This document shows positions 1 to 6,931 of a stretch of 36,007 bases of DNA, one piece after another. Positions within the stretch are counted from its first letter, which is position 1; each line of letters starts with the position of its first letter. The position numbers were made by a program, and so were the translations under genes. The stretch comes from Eubacterium ramulus ATCC 29099 (lineage in GTDB: Bacteria > Bacillota > Clostridia > Lachnospirales > Lachnospiraceae): positions 21,196 to 57,202 of the forward strand of contig NZ_KI271108.1 of assembly GCF_000469345.1 (NCBI RefSeq), written 5' to 3'. The notes under the pieces are model-generated. The model was not told the origin of the DNA, did no database searches, and saw only the letters and a program-made list of their open reading frames with translations.

Positions 1-62
1 CAGAGGTAAGATTGATGACTGGCGTTTTCACAGATTAAATTTTCAGCTACACAAACAAGACT

Positions 63-410
63 TTACTTGCGTTTCCGCAGAAACATCCAGATCGCAATGA
101 CCACCACAATGAGAATCAGGAAAATATCCCAGAATCTCTGTGTCAGATTCAGATGAAGTGCTTCGATCATACCGATAAAGATGACAAATGCACCGAGGAT
201 CAGCTGCAGCATGGAGCGTTGAACCAGTCCGGCTTCATTGCTGCCGCGGGACTGCAGAAGTCCGAAAATACCGTATACAAGGCAGAGCGCACCCAGAACC
301 GGAAGTACATATATGGTGTCGATGGCATCAGTAAAAATAATGGCAAAGATAACTATGACGCCGATCAGTGTGACATAAGTGCCCCAGTTAAAGGGATTCT
401 TTTTTTTCAT
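63..410 (-). CDS. Small four-helix membrane protein of unknown function
   Basis: The 115-residue product is almost entirely hydrophobic, with about four predicted membrane segments (roughly residues 12-28, 33-52, 66-84 and 92-110) separated by short polar turns. It begins with a Lys-rich MKKK and ends in RKRK, so both termini are probably cytoplasmic by the positive-inside rule. I recognise no catalytic motif; the fold could be DUF308-like, but I cannot support a family. An AAAGG element lies about 10 nt before the ATG. The gene follows the permease at 535-1929 on the same strand, but a terminator hairpin (451-479) lies between them and I see no convincing promoter of its own. Expression may depend on read-through. 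Existence as a gene is fairly likely; function is unknown. Confidence 0.7.
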   Translation of the reverse strand: MKKKNPFNWGTYVTLIGVIVIFAIIFTDAIDTIYVLPVLGALCLVYGIFGLLQSRGSNEAGLVQRSMLQLILGAFVIFIGMIEALHLNLTQRFWDIFLILIVVVIAIWMFLRKRK

Positions 411-450
411 AAGTATAAACCTTTCTGTTGATTTCTGTTACTAAGATGAA

Positions 451-479
451 AAACGCTGCTTCAATGTGAAGCAGCGTTT
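451..479 (-). terminator. Rho-independent terminator of the GntP-type permease gene
   Basis: A perfect 12-bp stem (AAACGCTGCTTC / GAAGCAGCGTTT) closes a 5-nt loop. On the minus strand it is followed by TTCATC, so the stem end plus tail gives a run of five T. It lies 56 nt past the permease stop codon. Confidence 0.85.
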
Positions 480-534
480 CTATATGGCTTAACTTTCTTT
501 CACTACGAAGATAATTGTCGAAAATGATGTTGGT

Positions 535-1929
535 TTACGCCAGTCCCGGTGCAACAGTAAGGATGACAGCACAGAGGATTGTTCCAACTAATGTCATGAT
601 AACTGTCTGTAAGAACATCGGTAAGTATGCATCTTTGATCTTAACCTGAGCAAGTCCGGTTGTGATTAGGATCAGTCCGTTAACCGGCAGTGTCTCGAAT
701 GTGGAAACTGCGATAGCAGCACAACGAGCAAGTGCGTTCGGATTCAAAATCGGGTTAGCTGTCCAGATATAAGCTGTAGCAACCATCGGAAGTGCAATAC
801 TTAAAGCTGCTGGCGGTGAAGATGTAAATGCTACTACGATGATAGCAAGTACGATACCGATTACTAACGGAGAAGCTTTCATGCCAAAGAGGATTCCAAC
901 GAAACCGTTGAAAGCATCTGTGTGCTGTACAACTGCTGCGAAACCAGCTGCAGCTGTCAGAGTCATGATTGCGCTTGCACCATTTGCAGCACCAATGTTT
1001 AAGGAATTGAGAACGTTTCCTGCCCATGCCGGAAAGCCTTTTTTCTCATTGTCTTTGAAGTGCGGAGCCATCAGGATGATTACTGCTGCGATACCGGATA
1101 CCAGAGCTAAGGAAGCAATCTGTACGATAGCGAAAAGCAGGAATACAACTACTAACGGAATCATAGCAAGTGCAAAATGCGGAAGTTTTTTTGCATTGTC
1201 ATCCGGAATCGGCTCACAGTTACCATAATCAAATGTCTCGCCTTTTCTCATCTCTTTGATGATGAAGGTGGAGCAGATGAAGTATACACCAACTTCGATT
1301 ACGATGAAGGAAATAAATCCCGGGATTGGAGCAGCACCCGGGCTTGTCTGCAGGATGCTCATACAAATGATGTTATTGATACTTAATACGAATGGAGCAG
1401 AGTTAGCACCACAGCTTAAAGCCAGCATAGCCGGAACCATACGTCTCGGAATACCAATGCGGCTTGCCATGTACATACAGATCGGGAATGTAGCGAAGAT
1501 AGCTACGAAACCATCTACACCACCGTATGTAAGGATACACTCGATAAGTAACATAATTAAAACGGCACGTTTTGCCTGTTTTTCTTTATTGTTTACCGGC
1601 ATAACGAATTTGTTTACTAATGTGGAAGCGATAGACTGAGCAGCACCACTGTCAGCTAATACTTTACCAAATAAACCGCCTAAGAATACAGTCGGGAAAA
1701 TTGCTGTGATCATTCCGCAGACACCGCCGATTTCCCATACGCCGGTTGCTGCATTTTCTTCAACGGCACCAACATACAGAGATGTGAATGCATCGTTTGC
1801 GTTCAATCCGTTTGTTACTGCTACAATAACGCCGCAGAGCGGAGCCAGATACAGTACGGATACGTTTTTGTAGGCGCCATACAGGAAAATAGCAAGAGCG
1901 ACTACAATACCAATAATACCTAAAGCCAT
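535..1929 (-). CDS. GntP-family-like organic anion permease
   Basis: A 464-residue polytopic membrane protein with roughly 11-13 hydrophobic segments spread over the whole length. Length and pattern fit the GntP/ion-transporter superfamily (gluconate, hydroxybutyrate, lactate or citrate-type H+ or Na+ symporters). The Gly/Ala/Pro-rich re-entrant stretches around residues 135-150 (ECILTYGGVDGFVAIF) and 370-385 (TSSPPAALSIALP) resemble family members. The substrate cannot be read from the sequence. Translation starts at an ATG 9 nt after AGGAGG. The gene has its own consensus promoter (2006-2034) and terminator (451-479), so it is monocistronic. A TGGT-N3-ACCA palindrome in the promoter spacer suggests control by a FadR-subfamily GntR regulator, which would suit a lactate- or sugar-acid-type substrate; that is inference. 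Confidence 0.8.
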   Translation of the reverse strand: MALGIIGIVVALAIFLYGAYKNVSVLYLAPLCGVIVAVTNGLNANDAFTSLYVGAVEENAATGVWEIGGVCGMITAIFPTVFLGGLFGKVLADSGAAQSIASTLVNKFVMPVNNKEKQAKRAVLIMLLIECILTYGGVDGFVAIFATFPICMYMASRIGIPRRMVPAMLALSCGANSAPFVLSINNIICMSILQTSPGAAPIPGFISFIVIEVGVYFICSTFIIKEMRKGETFDYGNCEPIPDDNAKKLPHFALAMIPLVVVFLLFAIVQIASLALVSGIAAVIILMAPHFKDNEKKGFPAWAGNVLNSLNIGAANGASAIMTLTAAAGFAAVVQHTDAFNGFVGILFGMKASPLVIGIVLAIIVVAFTSSPPAALSIALPMVATAYIWTANPILNPNALARCAAIAVSTFETLPVNGLILITTGLAQVKIKDAYLPMFLQTVIMTLVGTILCAVILTVAPGLA

Positions 1930-2224
1930 AAATCAAACCCTCCTAAATTTTAAAAAAGTTAAGCAAATGTGAAATTCATAAAGAAAATATAAATTCCATG
2001 AGCTTATTATACATAGATGGTAAGACCATGTCAATAAAAACACACAAAATGCACAATAAAAAGTGCAAATGAAAGTGATAAGTTGGACAAAATGCTTTGA
2101 AATGTTGCAAAATATCGTTCTATGAAGAATGCTTTGTAAAAAGTGTTTAGAAAGTGTGCAACATAACATCGAAAAATGTTGCATGATAGTATAGAATTAC
2201 TAAAATATGGAAAGATACAGATAA
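1930..2224. other. Intergenic region with permease control elements
   Basis: About 300 bp without a gene. The promoter-proximal part holds the permease RBS and promoter. Upstream of the promoter (2040-2220) the DNA is AT-rich and contains the inverted repeat TGCAACAT (2157-2164) / ATGTTGCA (2176-2183) plus a further ATGTTGCA at 2102-2109. The 10-mer ATGTTGCACA (minus strand, 2155-2164) recurs over the -35 box of gdhA. I see no open reading frame worth calling here. Confidence 0.5.
2006..2034 (-). promoter_or_regulatory. Consensus promoter with embedded GntR/FadR-type operator
   Basis: On the minus strand the -35 box is TTGACA (2029-2034) and the -10 box TATAAT (2006-2011), both perfect, with a 17-nt spacer. 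The spacer contains a perfect 13-bp inverted repeat ATGGT-AAG-ACCAT (2017-2029). It matches the TGGT-N3-ACCA pattern known for FadR-subfamily GntR regulators (PdhR/LldR type). A bound repressor would sit exactly between the two boxes. Confidence 0.85.
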
Positions 2225-2225
2225 A

Positions 2226-2266
2226 AAGACCTGAGAACTGTCGGAAAAGACAGATGCTCAGGTCTT
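2226..2266 (-). terminator. Rho-independent terminator of the LTA-synthase-like gene
   Basis: The stem AAGACCTGAG / CTCAGGTCTT has an inner CTGTC/GACAG helix. On the minus strand it is followed by a TTTTTAT tail. It lies 15 nt past the stop codon of the gene at 2281-4413. Confidence 0.9.
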
Positions 2267-2280
2267 AACATAGCAGGAAA

Positions 2281-4413
2281 TTACTGATTCATGAAAAAGA
2301 CAGAGGAATCACGGTTATTCCGGTCAATCAGTGAATTGTATACAAGGCAATGGTACTGATAGAGCAGGTCATCGTATTTGCTGTTTTCGGAATGCGTATA
2401 GTAATTGTTATCTGCATCCACATAACCAACCGTGTTAATGATAGGAAGCTTCTGATACAGGGAGGCCAGATAACGATTGTACTGCGTCAGTGGAAGTCCG
2501 GCAGTCTGAAGTACCAGTGTAGACAGATAGTTTGCACTGATCTGATTCAGTGTCGCTTCCGGAATATCATAATTTGCCCAGATCACAAATGGTGTGGTGT
2601 AACGAAGCTGTTGCTGTTCCGTGGTCAGCTGATCGAGACTGGTGCCGAACAGTTCTTCATAAAATCCATCTTCAATGGAGGGCAGATGATCCCCGAACAT
2701 ACAGAGGATGGTCGGTTCTGACACGTTGCTGAAATAATCTACCAGCTCCTGAAATGCTTCATCAGAGCGTTTTACCAGGGACAGATAGCGGTTAGCCTTT
2801 GGGTAGATGCCATTCATGTTTGTGACATATATTTCCTGTGAAAAGTTTGTATAGGACATGGCGTAGCCGCCGTGGTTCTGCATGGTGACGTTAAAAAGGA
2901 AGAACGGTTTGGATGTATCCCGATTCTCATACATGTTTTCTACCATGGAATAATCATAGCTGTCACTGACAAAACGACGCAGCAGCATGTTGCGGTCCGG
3001 ATACCGTTCATTCAGCAGCATCTCATACTCGGTGACGTCATTGTTCTGCTTGTAAGTATCCAGAATGTCCTGATCGACAAAATCTTCGATACTGATATAG
3101 TTTTCAAATCCCAGCAGTGGATATACATTCCTGCGGTTCCAGCCTTCGCCGTAATACGGATGAAAAGCGGTCCTGGAATAACCAAGTGCACCAAGGGTAG
3201 ATACCAGGGAAGGAACAGTATCCTTTACATAGGACTGATATACGTTACACCCGGTGGGCAGGAAGGAGATGGAATCTCCGGATAAAAATTCAAATTCACT
3301 GTTACTTGTTCCTGCACCGAATACCGGCATGGACAGGGAACCTTTGATGGTATTTTCTGTCAGACTGTGAATGAATGGCATGTAGTCTTCATTGGTTTCC
3401 AGGTTGCCGAGAGCACCAGGATCAGACAGAGATTCATTCATGATACAAATGATATTCGGCATGGTGCCATCCGTATTTGCTGTGTAATCGTTCTGGCCGG
3501 TCAGCAGATTGGTGCTGACTGTATGATCATCAGGATCTACGCCGGCATCTTTCAGCGTTTCTGCCACATAGTCGCTGACATTGGCGGCATTGTAGTCAGA
3601 GGGCTTCCGGATAATAAGGTACTTGGTGTTCAGACAGAAATTAAAGAAAGAACCTGTGCGGTGATAGCCTCTGGACTGATCCCAGAAATCCGGTTTGTAT
3701 CCGAGATTTGCAGCATAATCCGTAAAAAAGAGGGAAATTACAACAACTGCGATATAAGCTGCCGGAGCAAGTTTTGCCAGGAGTTTGAATTTTAATTTTT
3801 TCGGTTTGATGTTGACACTTTTTTTGTTTACCAGATAGATCAGGAAAAACATGATAGAACCGAGGATCAGTTTCCAACTAAGCTCATAAGTGTAACCGTC
3901 TGATACACTCAGACCAGTGCCGAAACTCAGTACGTCCAGCGGAACAAAAGGAGAACCGCGGAACAGTTCAATGAAATAATTCAGCAATGACCATACATAT
4001 AAAGAAATATTTACAATCAGTCCTACCATATGATAACGTCCGGTGATCAGATAAAAAAAGAGGTAGAACACCAGGTAAATCATATAGTTTGCGAGGAAAG
4101 TTGGTACAGAAAACCACCATATATAGTTTTCATTAAATACCTCTACCATCTGGATGGTAAGAACCGGCATGATAAAAAACAATGCCGTGTTGGCCAGTGC
4201 CTTATATTTGTCATCCACGGATGGTTTGAATATAATGAGAAATCCAGCAACCGGTCCTGCCAGAAGAGACAGAACAAACAGAATGGTCCCACATGTCAGA
4301 TCCAGTGTCGGATCCAGATAGAGCCGCCAGTTGGCGGATACAAAAATAATCATAAAAATAGTGACCGCAAGTGCAAGCAGCCGGATTTTTTTTCCTGCGA
4401 ATGAAATATGCAT
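2281..4413 (-). CDS. LTA synthase/phosphoglycerol transferase family membrane sulfatase-fold enzyme
   Basis: A 710-residue membrane protein. The N-terminal ~235 residues hold six or seven hydrophobic segments; the rest is an extracellular alkaline-phosphatase-superfamily (sulfatase) domain. Visible active-site elements fit the LtaS/MdoB family: a metal-binding Glu in NES (E327), the nucleophile Thr in AGTSNSEFEFLSG (about T369), the HGGY substrate-site motif (H514) and the metal-binding FGDH (D575, H576). By family knowledge such enzymes move glycerol-phosphate from phosphatidylglycerol onto an envelope polymer or glycolipid on the outer face of the membrane. Whether the product is true lipoteichoic acid cannot be told, and the membrane part is larger than the five helices of S. 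aureus LtaS. The RBS is modest (GGAAG about 10 nt before ATG). The gene has its own promoter and terminator, and its ~170-nt leader contains a copy of dispersed repeat A. Confidence 0.85.
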   Translation of the reverse strand: MHISFAGKKIRLLALAVTIFMIIFVSANWRLYLDPTLDLTCGTILFVLSLLAGPVAGFLIIFKPSVDDKYKALANTALFFIMPVLTIQMVEVFNENYIWWFSVPTFLANYMIYLVFYLFFYLITGRYHMVGLIVNISLYVWSLLNYFIELFRGSPFVPLDVLSFGTGLSVSDGYTYELSWKLILGSIMFFLIYLVNKKSVNIKPKKLKFKLLAKLAPAAYIAVVVISLFFTDYAANLGYKPDFWDQSRGYHRTGSFFNFCLNTKYLIIRKPSDYNAANVSDYVAETLKDAGVDPDDHTVSTNLLTGQNDYTANTDGTMPNIICIMNESLSDPGALGNLETNEDYMPFIHSLTENTIKGSLSMPVFGAGTSNSEFEFLSGDSISFLPTGCNVYQSYVKDTVPSLVSTLGALGYSRTAFHPYYGEGWNRRNVYPLLGFENYISIEDFVDQDILDTYKQNNDVTEYEMLLNERYPDRNMLLRRFVSDSYDYSMVENMYENRDTSKPFFLFNVTMQNHGGYAMSYTNFSQEIYVTNMNGIYPKANRYLSLVKRSDEAFQELVDYFSNVSEPTILCMFGDHLPSIEDGFYEELFGTSLDQLTTEQQQLRYTTPFVIWANYDIPEATLNQISANYLSTLVLQTAGLPLTQYNRYLASLYQKLPIINTVGYVDADNNYYTHSENSKYDDLLYQYHCLVYNSLIDRNNRDSSVFFMNQ

Positions 4414-4450
4414 GTTTTTATCTTCCCGTTTCTATAATATAGTGTGATGA

Positions 4451-4514
4451 CAGGTCGCAAAGCGACTGCGTTCATGAGCAAGTAGCGAAAGCGGATTGCG
4501 AATGTCCGCTTTAC
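4451..4514. repeat. Dispersed structured repeat A, copy 1
   Basis: A 49-bp core (4466-4514) matches 19284-19332 at 48 of 49 positions. The right part folds as AAAGCGGA (4488-4495) / TCCGCTTT (4505-4512). The left part is a small hairpin GTCGC-AAA-GCGAC (4454-4466). The 12-bp block 4454-4465 is the exact reverse complement of the corresponding block in copy 2 (19272-19283). This copy lies in the 5' leader of the LTA-synthase-like gene. Confidence 0.85.
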
Positions 4515-4590
4515 ATCACGATGTGCAGACACAGTCGGATACAGATTTTCCGGCATTGTAATCCTATTATGTTAATTGCCGCTAAGATAT

Positions 4591-4619
4591 ATTAAATATC
4601 ACGAAAGAAAATATGTCAA
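4591..4619 (-). promoter_or_regulatory. Promoter of the LTA-synthase-like gene
   Basis: The minus strand shows TTGACA (4614-4619), a 17-nt spacer and TTTAAT (4591-4596). It predicts a leader of about 170 nt that includes repeat A. Confidence 0.7.
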
Positions 4620-4730
4620 CTGTTAAAAGTGTGAAGAAATTATGAAAAAACATTTTACGAATGGTGCGTGTGGACTGCAAGAATGCCAGGTGGGGATTTT
4701 TGTACTTGCGAAGGGGTGGATAAAATGGAG

Positions 4731-4762
4731 TTGCTATTTTTTTTCGTGCAGTATACTATAAA
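4731..4762 (+). promoter_or_regulatory. Probable sirtuin promoter
   Basis: TTGCTA (4731-4736) is followed by T-rich DNA and overlapping -10 candidates TATACT (4752-4757) and TACTAT (4754-4759, 17-nt spacing). The exact -10 register is uncertain. The transcript would begin near 4764, placing the shared 19-nt motif about 20 nt into the leader. Confidence 0.55.
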
Positions 4763-4784
4763 AACAGAAGCAAAGTGCAGCGTA

Positions 4785-4803
4785 CAGTGATTCTGAGAGG
4801 AAT
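4785..4803 (+). repeat. 19-nt leader motif, copy 1
   Basis: CAGTGATTCTGAGAGGAAT occurs here and again, identical, at 28284-28302. In this copy it forms a hairpin TGATTC-TGAGAG-GAATCA (4788-4805). It begins 27 nt after the -10 candidate TATACT; the other copy begins 26 nt after its TATACT. Confidence 0.75.
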
Positions 4804-4825
4804 CATTTTGGAAGGAGCGGAACAG

Positions 4826-5542
4826 ATGGAAAAATCAGAATTATTAAGACAGTGGATCGCAGATTCAGATAATATCGTGTTTTTCGGGGGAGCTGGTGTG
4901 TCAACAGAGAGCGGAATACCAGATTTTCGAAGTGTGGACGGCCTGTATCATCAGAAATATGATTATCCACCGGAGACAATTCTGAGTCATACTTTTTATA
5001 TGGAAAAAACAGAAGAGTTTTATCGGTTTTACCGGGATAAAATGCTGGCCCTGGATGCAAAACCAAATGCGGCACATTTAAAACTTGCCGAACTGGAAGC
5101 AAAAGGAAAGTTAAAGGCAGTGGTTACACAGAATATCGACGGACTTCATCAGGCGGCAGGCAGCAAAAATGTGCTGGAACTTCACGGCAGCGTACACCGC
5201 AATTACTGCAGAAAATGCGGAAAATTGTATGATGCACAGTATATCAAGAATTCTGCGGGGGTTCCGATGTGCAGTTGCGGTGGTCAGATCAAACCGGATG
5301 TCGTATTATATGAGGAAGGACTGGATTCTTCCACGATGCAGGCAGCCATCCACGCGATCAGCCAGGCAGAAGTGTTGATCATTGGAGGAACAAGCCTCGC
5401 AGTATATCCGGCAGCGGGACTTATCGACTATTACAGAGGTAATAAGCTGGTACTGATCAACAAATCCGCAACCCCATTGGACAGCCGTGCCGATCTGGTC
5501 ATCCAGGCACCGATCGGAGAGGTTTTTTCGGCAGTATGTTAA
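4826..5542 (+). CDS. Sirtuin-type NAD-dependent protein deacylase
   Basis: A 238-residue class III deacetylase/deacylase (CobB/Sir2 family). It removes acyl groups from lysines using NAD+, releasing nicotinamide and O-acyl-ADP-ribose in the cytoplasm. Visible motifs: NAD-binding GGAGVSTESGIPDFRS (21-36), TQNIDGLHQAAGS (101-113), catalytic His120 in ELHGSVH, the zinc knuckle C128-x2-C131 and C149-x-C151, then KPDVVLYEE and GTSLAVYPA. I place the start at 4826 because GGAAGGAG lies 8 nt upstream; a longer in-frame GTG-initiated reading from 4775 has no RBS and would cover the leader hairpin. The next gene (DUF951) begins 46 nt later without a terminator, so the two are probably co-transcribed. 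Whether it prefers acetyl or longer acyl groups cannot be judged. Confidence 0.95.
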   Translation: MEKSELLRQWIADSDNIVFFGGAGVSTESGIPDFRSVDGLYHQKYDYPPETILSHTFYMEKTEEFYRFYRDKMLALDAKPNAAHLKLAELEAKGKLKAVVTQNIDGLHQAAGSKNVLELHGSVHRNYCRKCGKLYDAQYIKNSAGVPMCSCGGQIKPDVVLYEEGLDSSTMQAAIHAISQAEVLIIGGTSLAVYPAAGLIDYYRGNKLVLINKSATPLDSRADLVIQAPIGEVFSAVC

Positions 5543-5588
5543 AATTATAAAAGAATCGTGGAATATAAAAGTAGAGTGAGGTGACAGA

Positions 5589-5786
5589 ATGACATATCAA
5601 TATGAAGTGGAAGATATTGTAAAACTGAAAAAGAAACATCCCTGCGGCAGTTTTGAATGGGAAATCCTGCGTGTCGGGGCAGATTTCCGGTTGAAATGTC
5701 AGGGGTGCGGTCATCAGATCATGGTGGCACGAAAGATTGTAGAAAAAAACACAAAAGATTTAAAAAAGCACTTGCCTGAAGCGTAA
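5589..5786 (+). CDS. DUF951 family small zinc-finger-like protein
   Basis: A 65-residue protein recognised as the DUF951 family by its YEVEDIVKLKKKHPCGS start and the LKCQGCGHQIMVAR block. Cys19 of HPCG and the Cys36/Cys39 pair could bind a metal. In Bacillota these proteins are often encoded close to rpsF/ssb or the GTPase gene ychF; here it lies directly ahead of rpsF. The RBS GAGGTG lies 5 nt before ATG. The biochemical role is unknown; a nucleic-acid or ribosome link is only suggested by position. It lies between the sirtuin and the S6 leader, and the rpsF promoter probably overlaps its 3' flank. Confidence 0.9.
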   Translation: MTYQYEVEDIVKLKKKHPCGSFEWEILRVGADFRLKCQGCGHQIMVARKIVEKNTKDLKKHLPEA

Positions 5787-5812
5787 AAATATGGTAGTAT
5801 TGAAAATCGTGA

Positions 5813-5820
5813 TATACAAT
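5813..5820 (+). promoter_or_regulatory. Possible extended -10 promoter ahead of rpsF
   Basis: TGATATACAAT carries a TG-n extension before TATACA, but there is no good -35 box at 16-18 nt. Read-through from the DUF951 gene is an alternative source of rpsF mRNA. Confidence 0.35.
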
Positions 5821-5821
5821 A

Positions 5822-5870
5822 TCCTTGCTCTCTACAGGATGAGCAGAGGGCCAAAAGACCACAAGGAGGT
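5822..5870 (+). promoter_or_regulatory. Candidate S6:S18 autoregulatory leader of rpsF
   Basis: The rpsF leader folds into an outer helix TCCTTG (5822-5827) / CAAGGA (5862-5867) and an inner helix CTCTCT (5828-5833) / AGAGGG (5845-5850). An unpaired CCAAAAGACCA lies on the 3' side. The outer helix takes up half of the Shine-Dalgarno AAGGAGG (5863-5869). S6:S18 leaders ahead of rpsF are known in many bacteria. The geometry here is compatible, but I cannot confirm the family consensus. Confidence 0.55.
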
Positions 5871-5879
5871 AAGAATAGC

Positions 5880-6170
5880 ATGAACAAGTATGAATTAGCA
5901 TTAATTGTTAGTGCCAAGATCGAAGATGACGCCAGAGCAGCAGTTGTTGAGAAAGCAAAAGAGTATATTACTCGTTTTGGCGGTACAGTAACAGAAGTTG
6001 AGGATTGGGGTAAGAAAAAATTAGCTTACGACATCCAGAAAATGAGCGAAGGCTTCTATTACTTCATTCAGTTCGATGCTGCAGCAGAAGTACCTGCTGA
6101 GTTAGAGCAGAGTGTTCGTATCATGGACAATGTGCTGAGATTTTTATGCGTTAGAAAAGACGAGGCATAA
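5880..6170 (+). CDS. rpsF: 30S ribosomal protein S6
   Basis: A 96-residue S6 with the family's MNKYELALIV N-terminus and the ending VRIMDNVLRFLCVRKDEA. It binds the central domain of 16S rRNA as a heterodimer with S18, encoded two genes downstream. AAGGAGG lies 10 nt before the ATG and is partly sequestered in a leader hairpin. It is the first gene of the rpsF-ssb-rpsR operon, whose order is conserved in Bacillota and closes at a strong terminator (6932-6955). Length is normal for the family. Confidence 0.98.
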   Translation: MNKYELALIVSAKIEDDARAAVVEKAKEYITRFGGTVTEVEDWGKKKLAYDIQKMSEGFYYFIQFDAAAEVPAELEQSVRIMDNVLRFLCVRKDEA

Positions 6171-6197
6171 TTTCACAGTAGAGAAGGAGTTATCCTT

Positions 6198-6641
6198 ATG
6201 AATAAAGTAATTTTGATGGGACGTTTGACCCGTGATCCTGAGGTTCGTTATTCTCAGGGTGAACAGGCAACCGCAATCGCAAGATATACAGTTGCAGTAG
6301 ATCGTAGATTCCGTCGTGACGGCGACAGCCAGACAGCAGATTTTATCGGTTGTGTAGCATTCGGACGTCAGGCAGAGTTCGCAGAGAAATATCTGCGCAA
6401 AGGAACCAAGATTGCCCTTACAGGCAGAATTCAGACAGGCAGCTATACCAACCGTGACGGACAGAAAGTTTACACCACGGACGTAGTTGTTGAGGAGCAG
6501 GAGTTCGCAGAGAGCAAAGCAGCAAGCGCTGAGCATGCAGCAAATTTTGCACCGGCAGACAGACCTTCCCCAAGCAATGCGGTAAGCGATGGCTTTATGA
6601 ATATTCCGGACGGAATTGATGAGGAATTACCATTTAACTAA
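6198..6641 (+). CDS. ssb: Single-stranded DNA-binding protein
   Basis: A 147-residue SSB: an N-terminal OB fold (about 1-105; MNKVILMGRLTRDPEVRY, then WxC-type GCVAFGRQAEFAEKYLRKG and the VVVEEQEF strand), a short Pro/Ser linker, and an acidic tail. It coats single-stranded DNA and recruits replication and repair enzymes through its C-terminal tip. Here the tail reads DEELPFN followed by the stop, so the usual terminal Phe is capped by Asn. It lies between rpsF and rpsR with short spacers (27 and 17 nt) and has the RBS GAAGGAG. Confidence 0.97.
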   Translation: MNKVILMGRLTRDPEVRYSQGEQATAIARYTVAVDRRFRRDGDSQTADFIGCVAFGRQAEFAEKYLRKGTKIALTGRIQTGSYTNRDGQKVYTTDVVVEEQEFAESKAASAEHAANFAPADRPSPSNAVSDGFMNIPDGIDEELPFN

Positions 6642-6658
6642 ACAGGAGGTAAACTATC

Positions 6659-6919
6659 ATGGCTTATAATAAAGATGGAAAAAGCGATTCTCCGATGAAG
6701 AGAAGAGGCGGCCGCAGAAGAAAAAAAGTTTGTGTATTCTGTGGAAAAGACAATGTGATTGATTACAAGGATACAAATAAATTAAAGAGATACATCTCTG
6801 AGAGAGGAAAAATCCTTCCGAGAAGAATCACAGGAAACTGTGCAAAACATCAGAGAGCTATCACAGTAGCAATCAAGAGAGCACGCCACGTAGCATTAAT
6901 GCCATACGTACAGGATTAA
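6659..6919 (+). CDS. rpsR: 30S ribosomal protein S18
   Basis: An 86-residue S18 with a basic N-terminal extension ([15 protein letters not shown]) and the conserved body [26 protein letters not shown] and [20 protein letters not shown]. Cys25/Cys28 form a C-x2-C pair, as in zinc-type (C+) S18 paralogs, although only one pair is obvious. It partners S6 on the platform of the small subunit. The RBS AGGAGG lies about 9 nt before the start. It is the last gene of the operon; the terminator begins 13 nt after the stop. Confidence 0.98.
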   Translation: MAYNKDGKSDSPMKRRGGRRRKKVCVFCGKDNVIDYKDTNKLKRYISERGKILPRRITGNCAKHQRAITVAIKRARHVALMPYVQD

Positions 6920-6931
6920 TTTTGACAACAG

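Larger units (their letters stand above)
4414..4825. other. Divergent intergenic region with both promoters and a repeat A copy
   Basis: About 410 bp between divergently transcribed genes. From left to right: the LTA-synthase-like 5' leader, repeat A copy 1 (4451-4514), that gene's promoter (4591-4619), an AT-rich spacer, the probable sirtuin promoter (4731-4762), and the sirtuin leader with the 19-nt motif at 4785-4803. No further gene is apparent. Confidence 0.6.

Noticed and set aside
1933-2184. An 83-codon Cys/Phe/His-rich frame on the minus strand upstream of the permease
   Set aside because: It spans the consensus permease promoter and has no RBS; the composition reflects AT-rich intergenic DNA.
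6922-6927. TTGACA just before the rpsR terminator as a -35 for the GDPD gene
   Set aside because: No -10-like sequence lies 16-18 nt downstream; that position is inside the GC-rich terminator stem.
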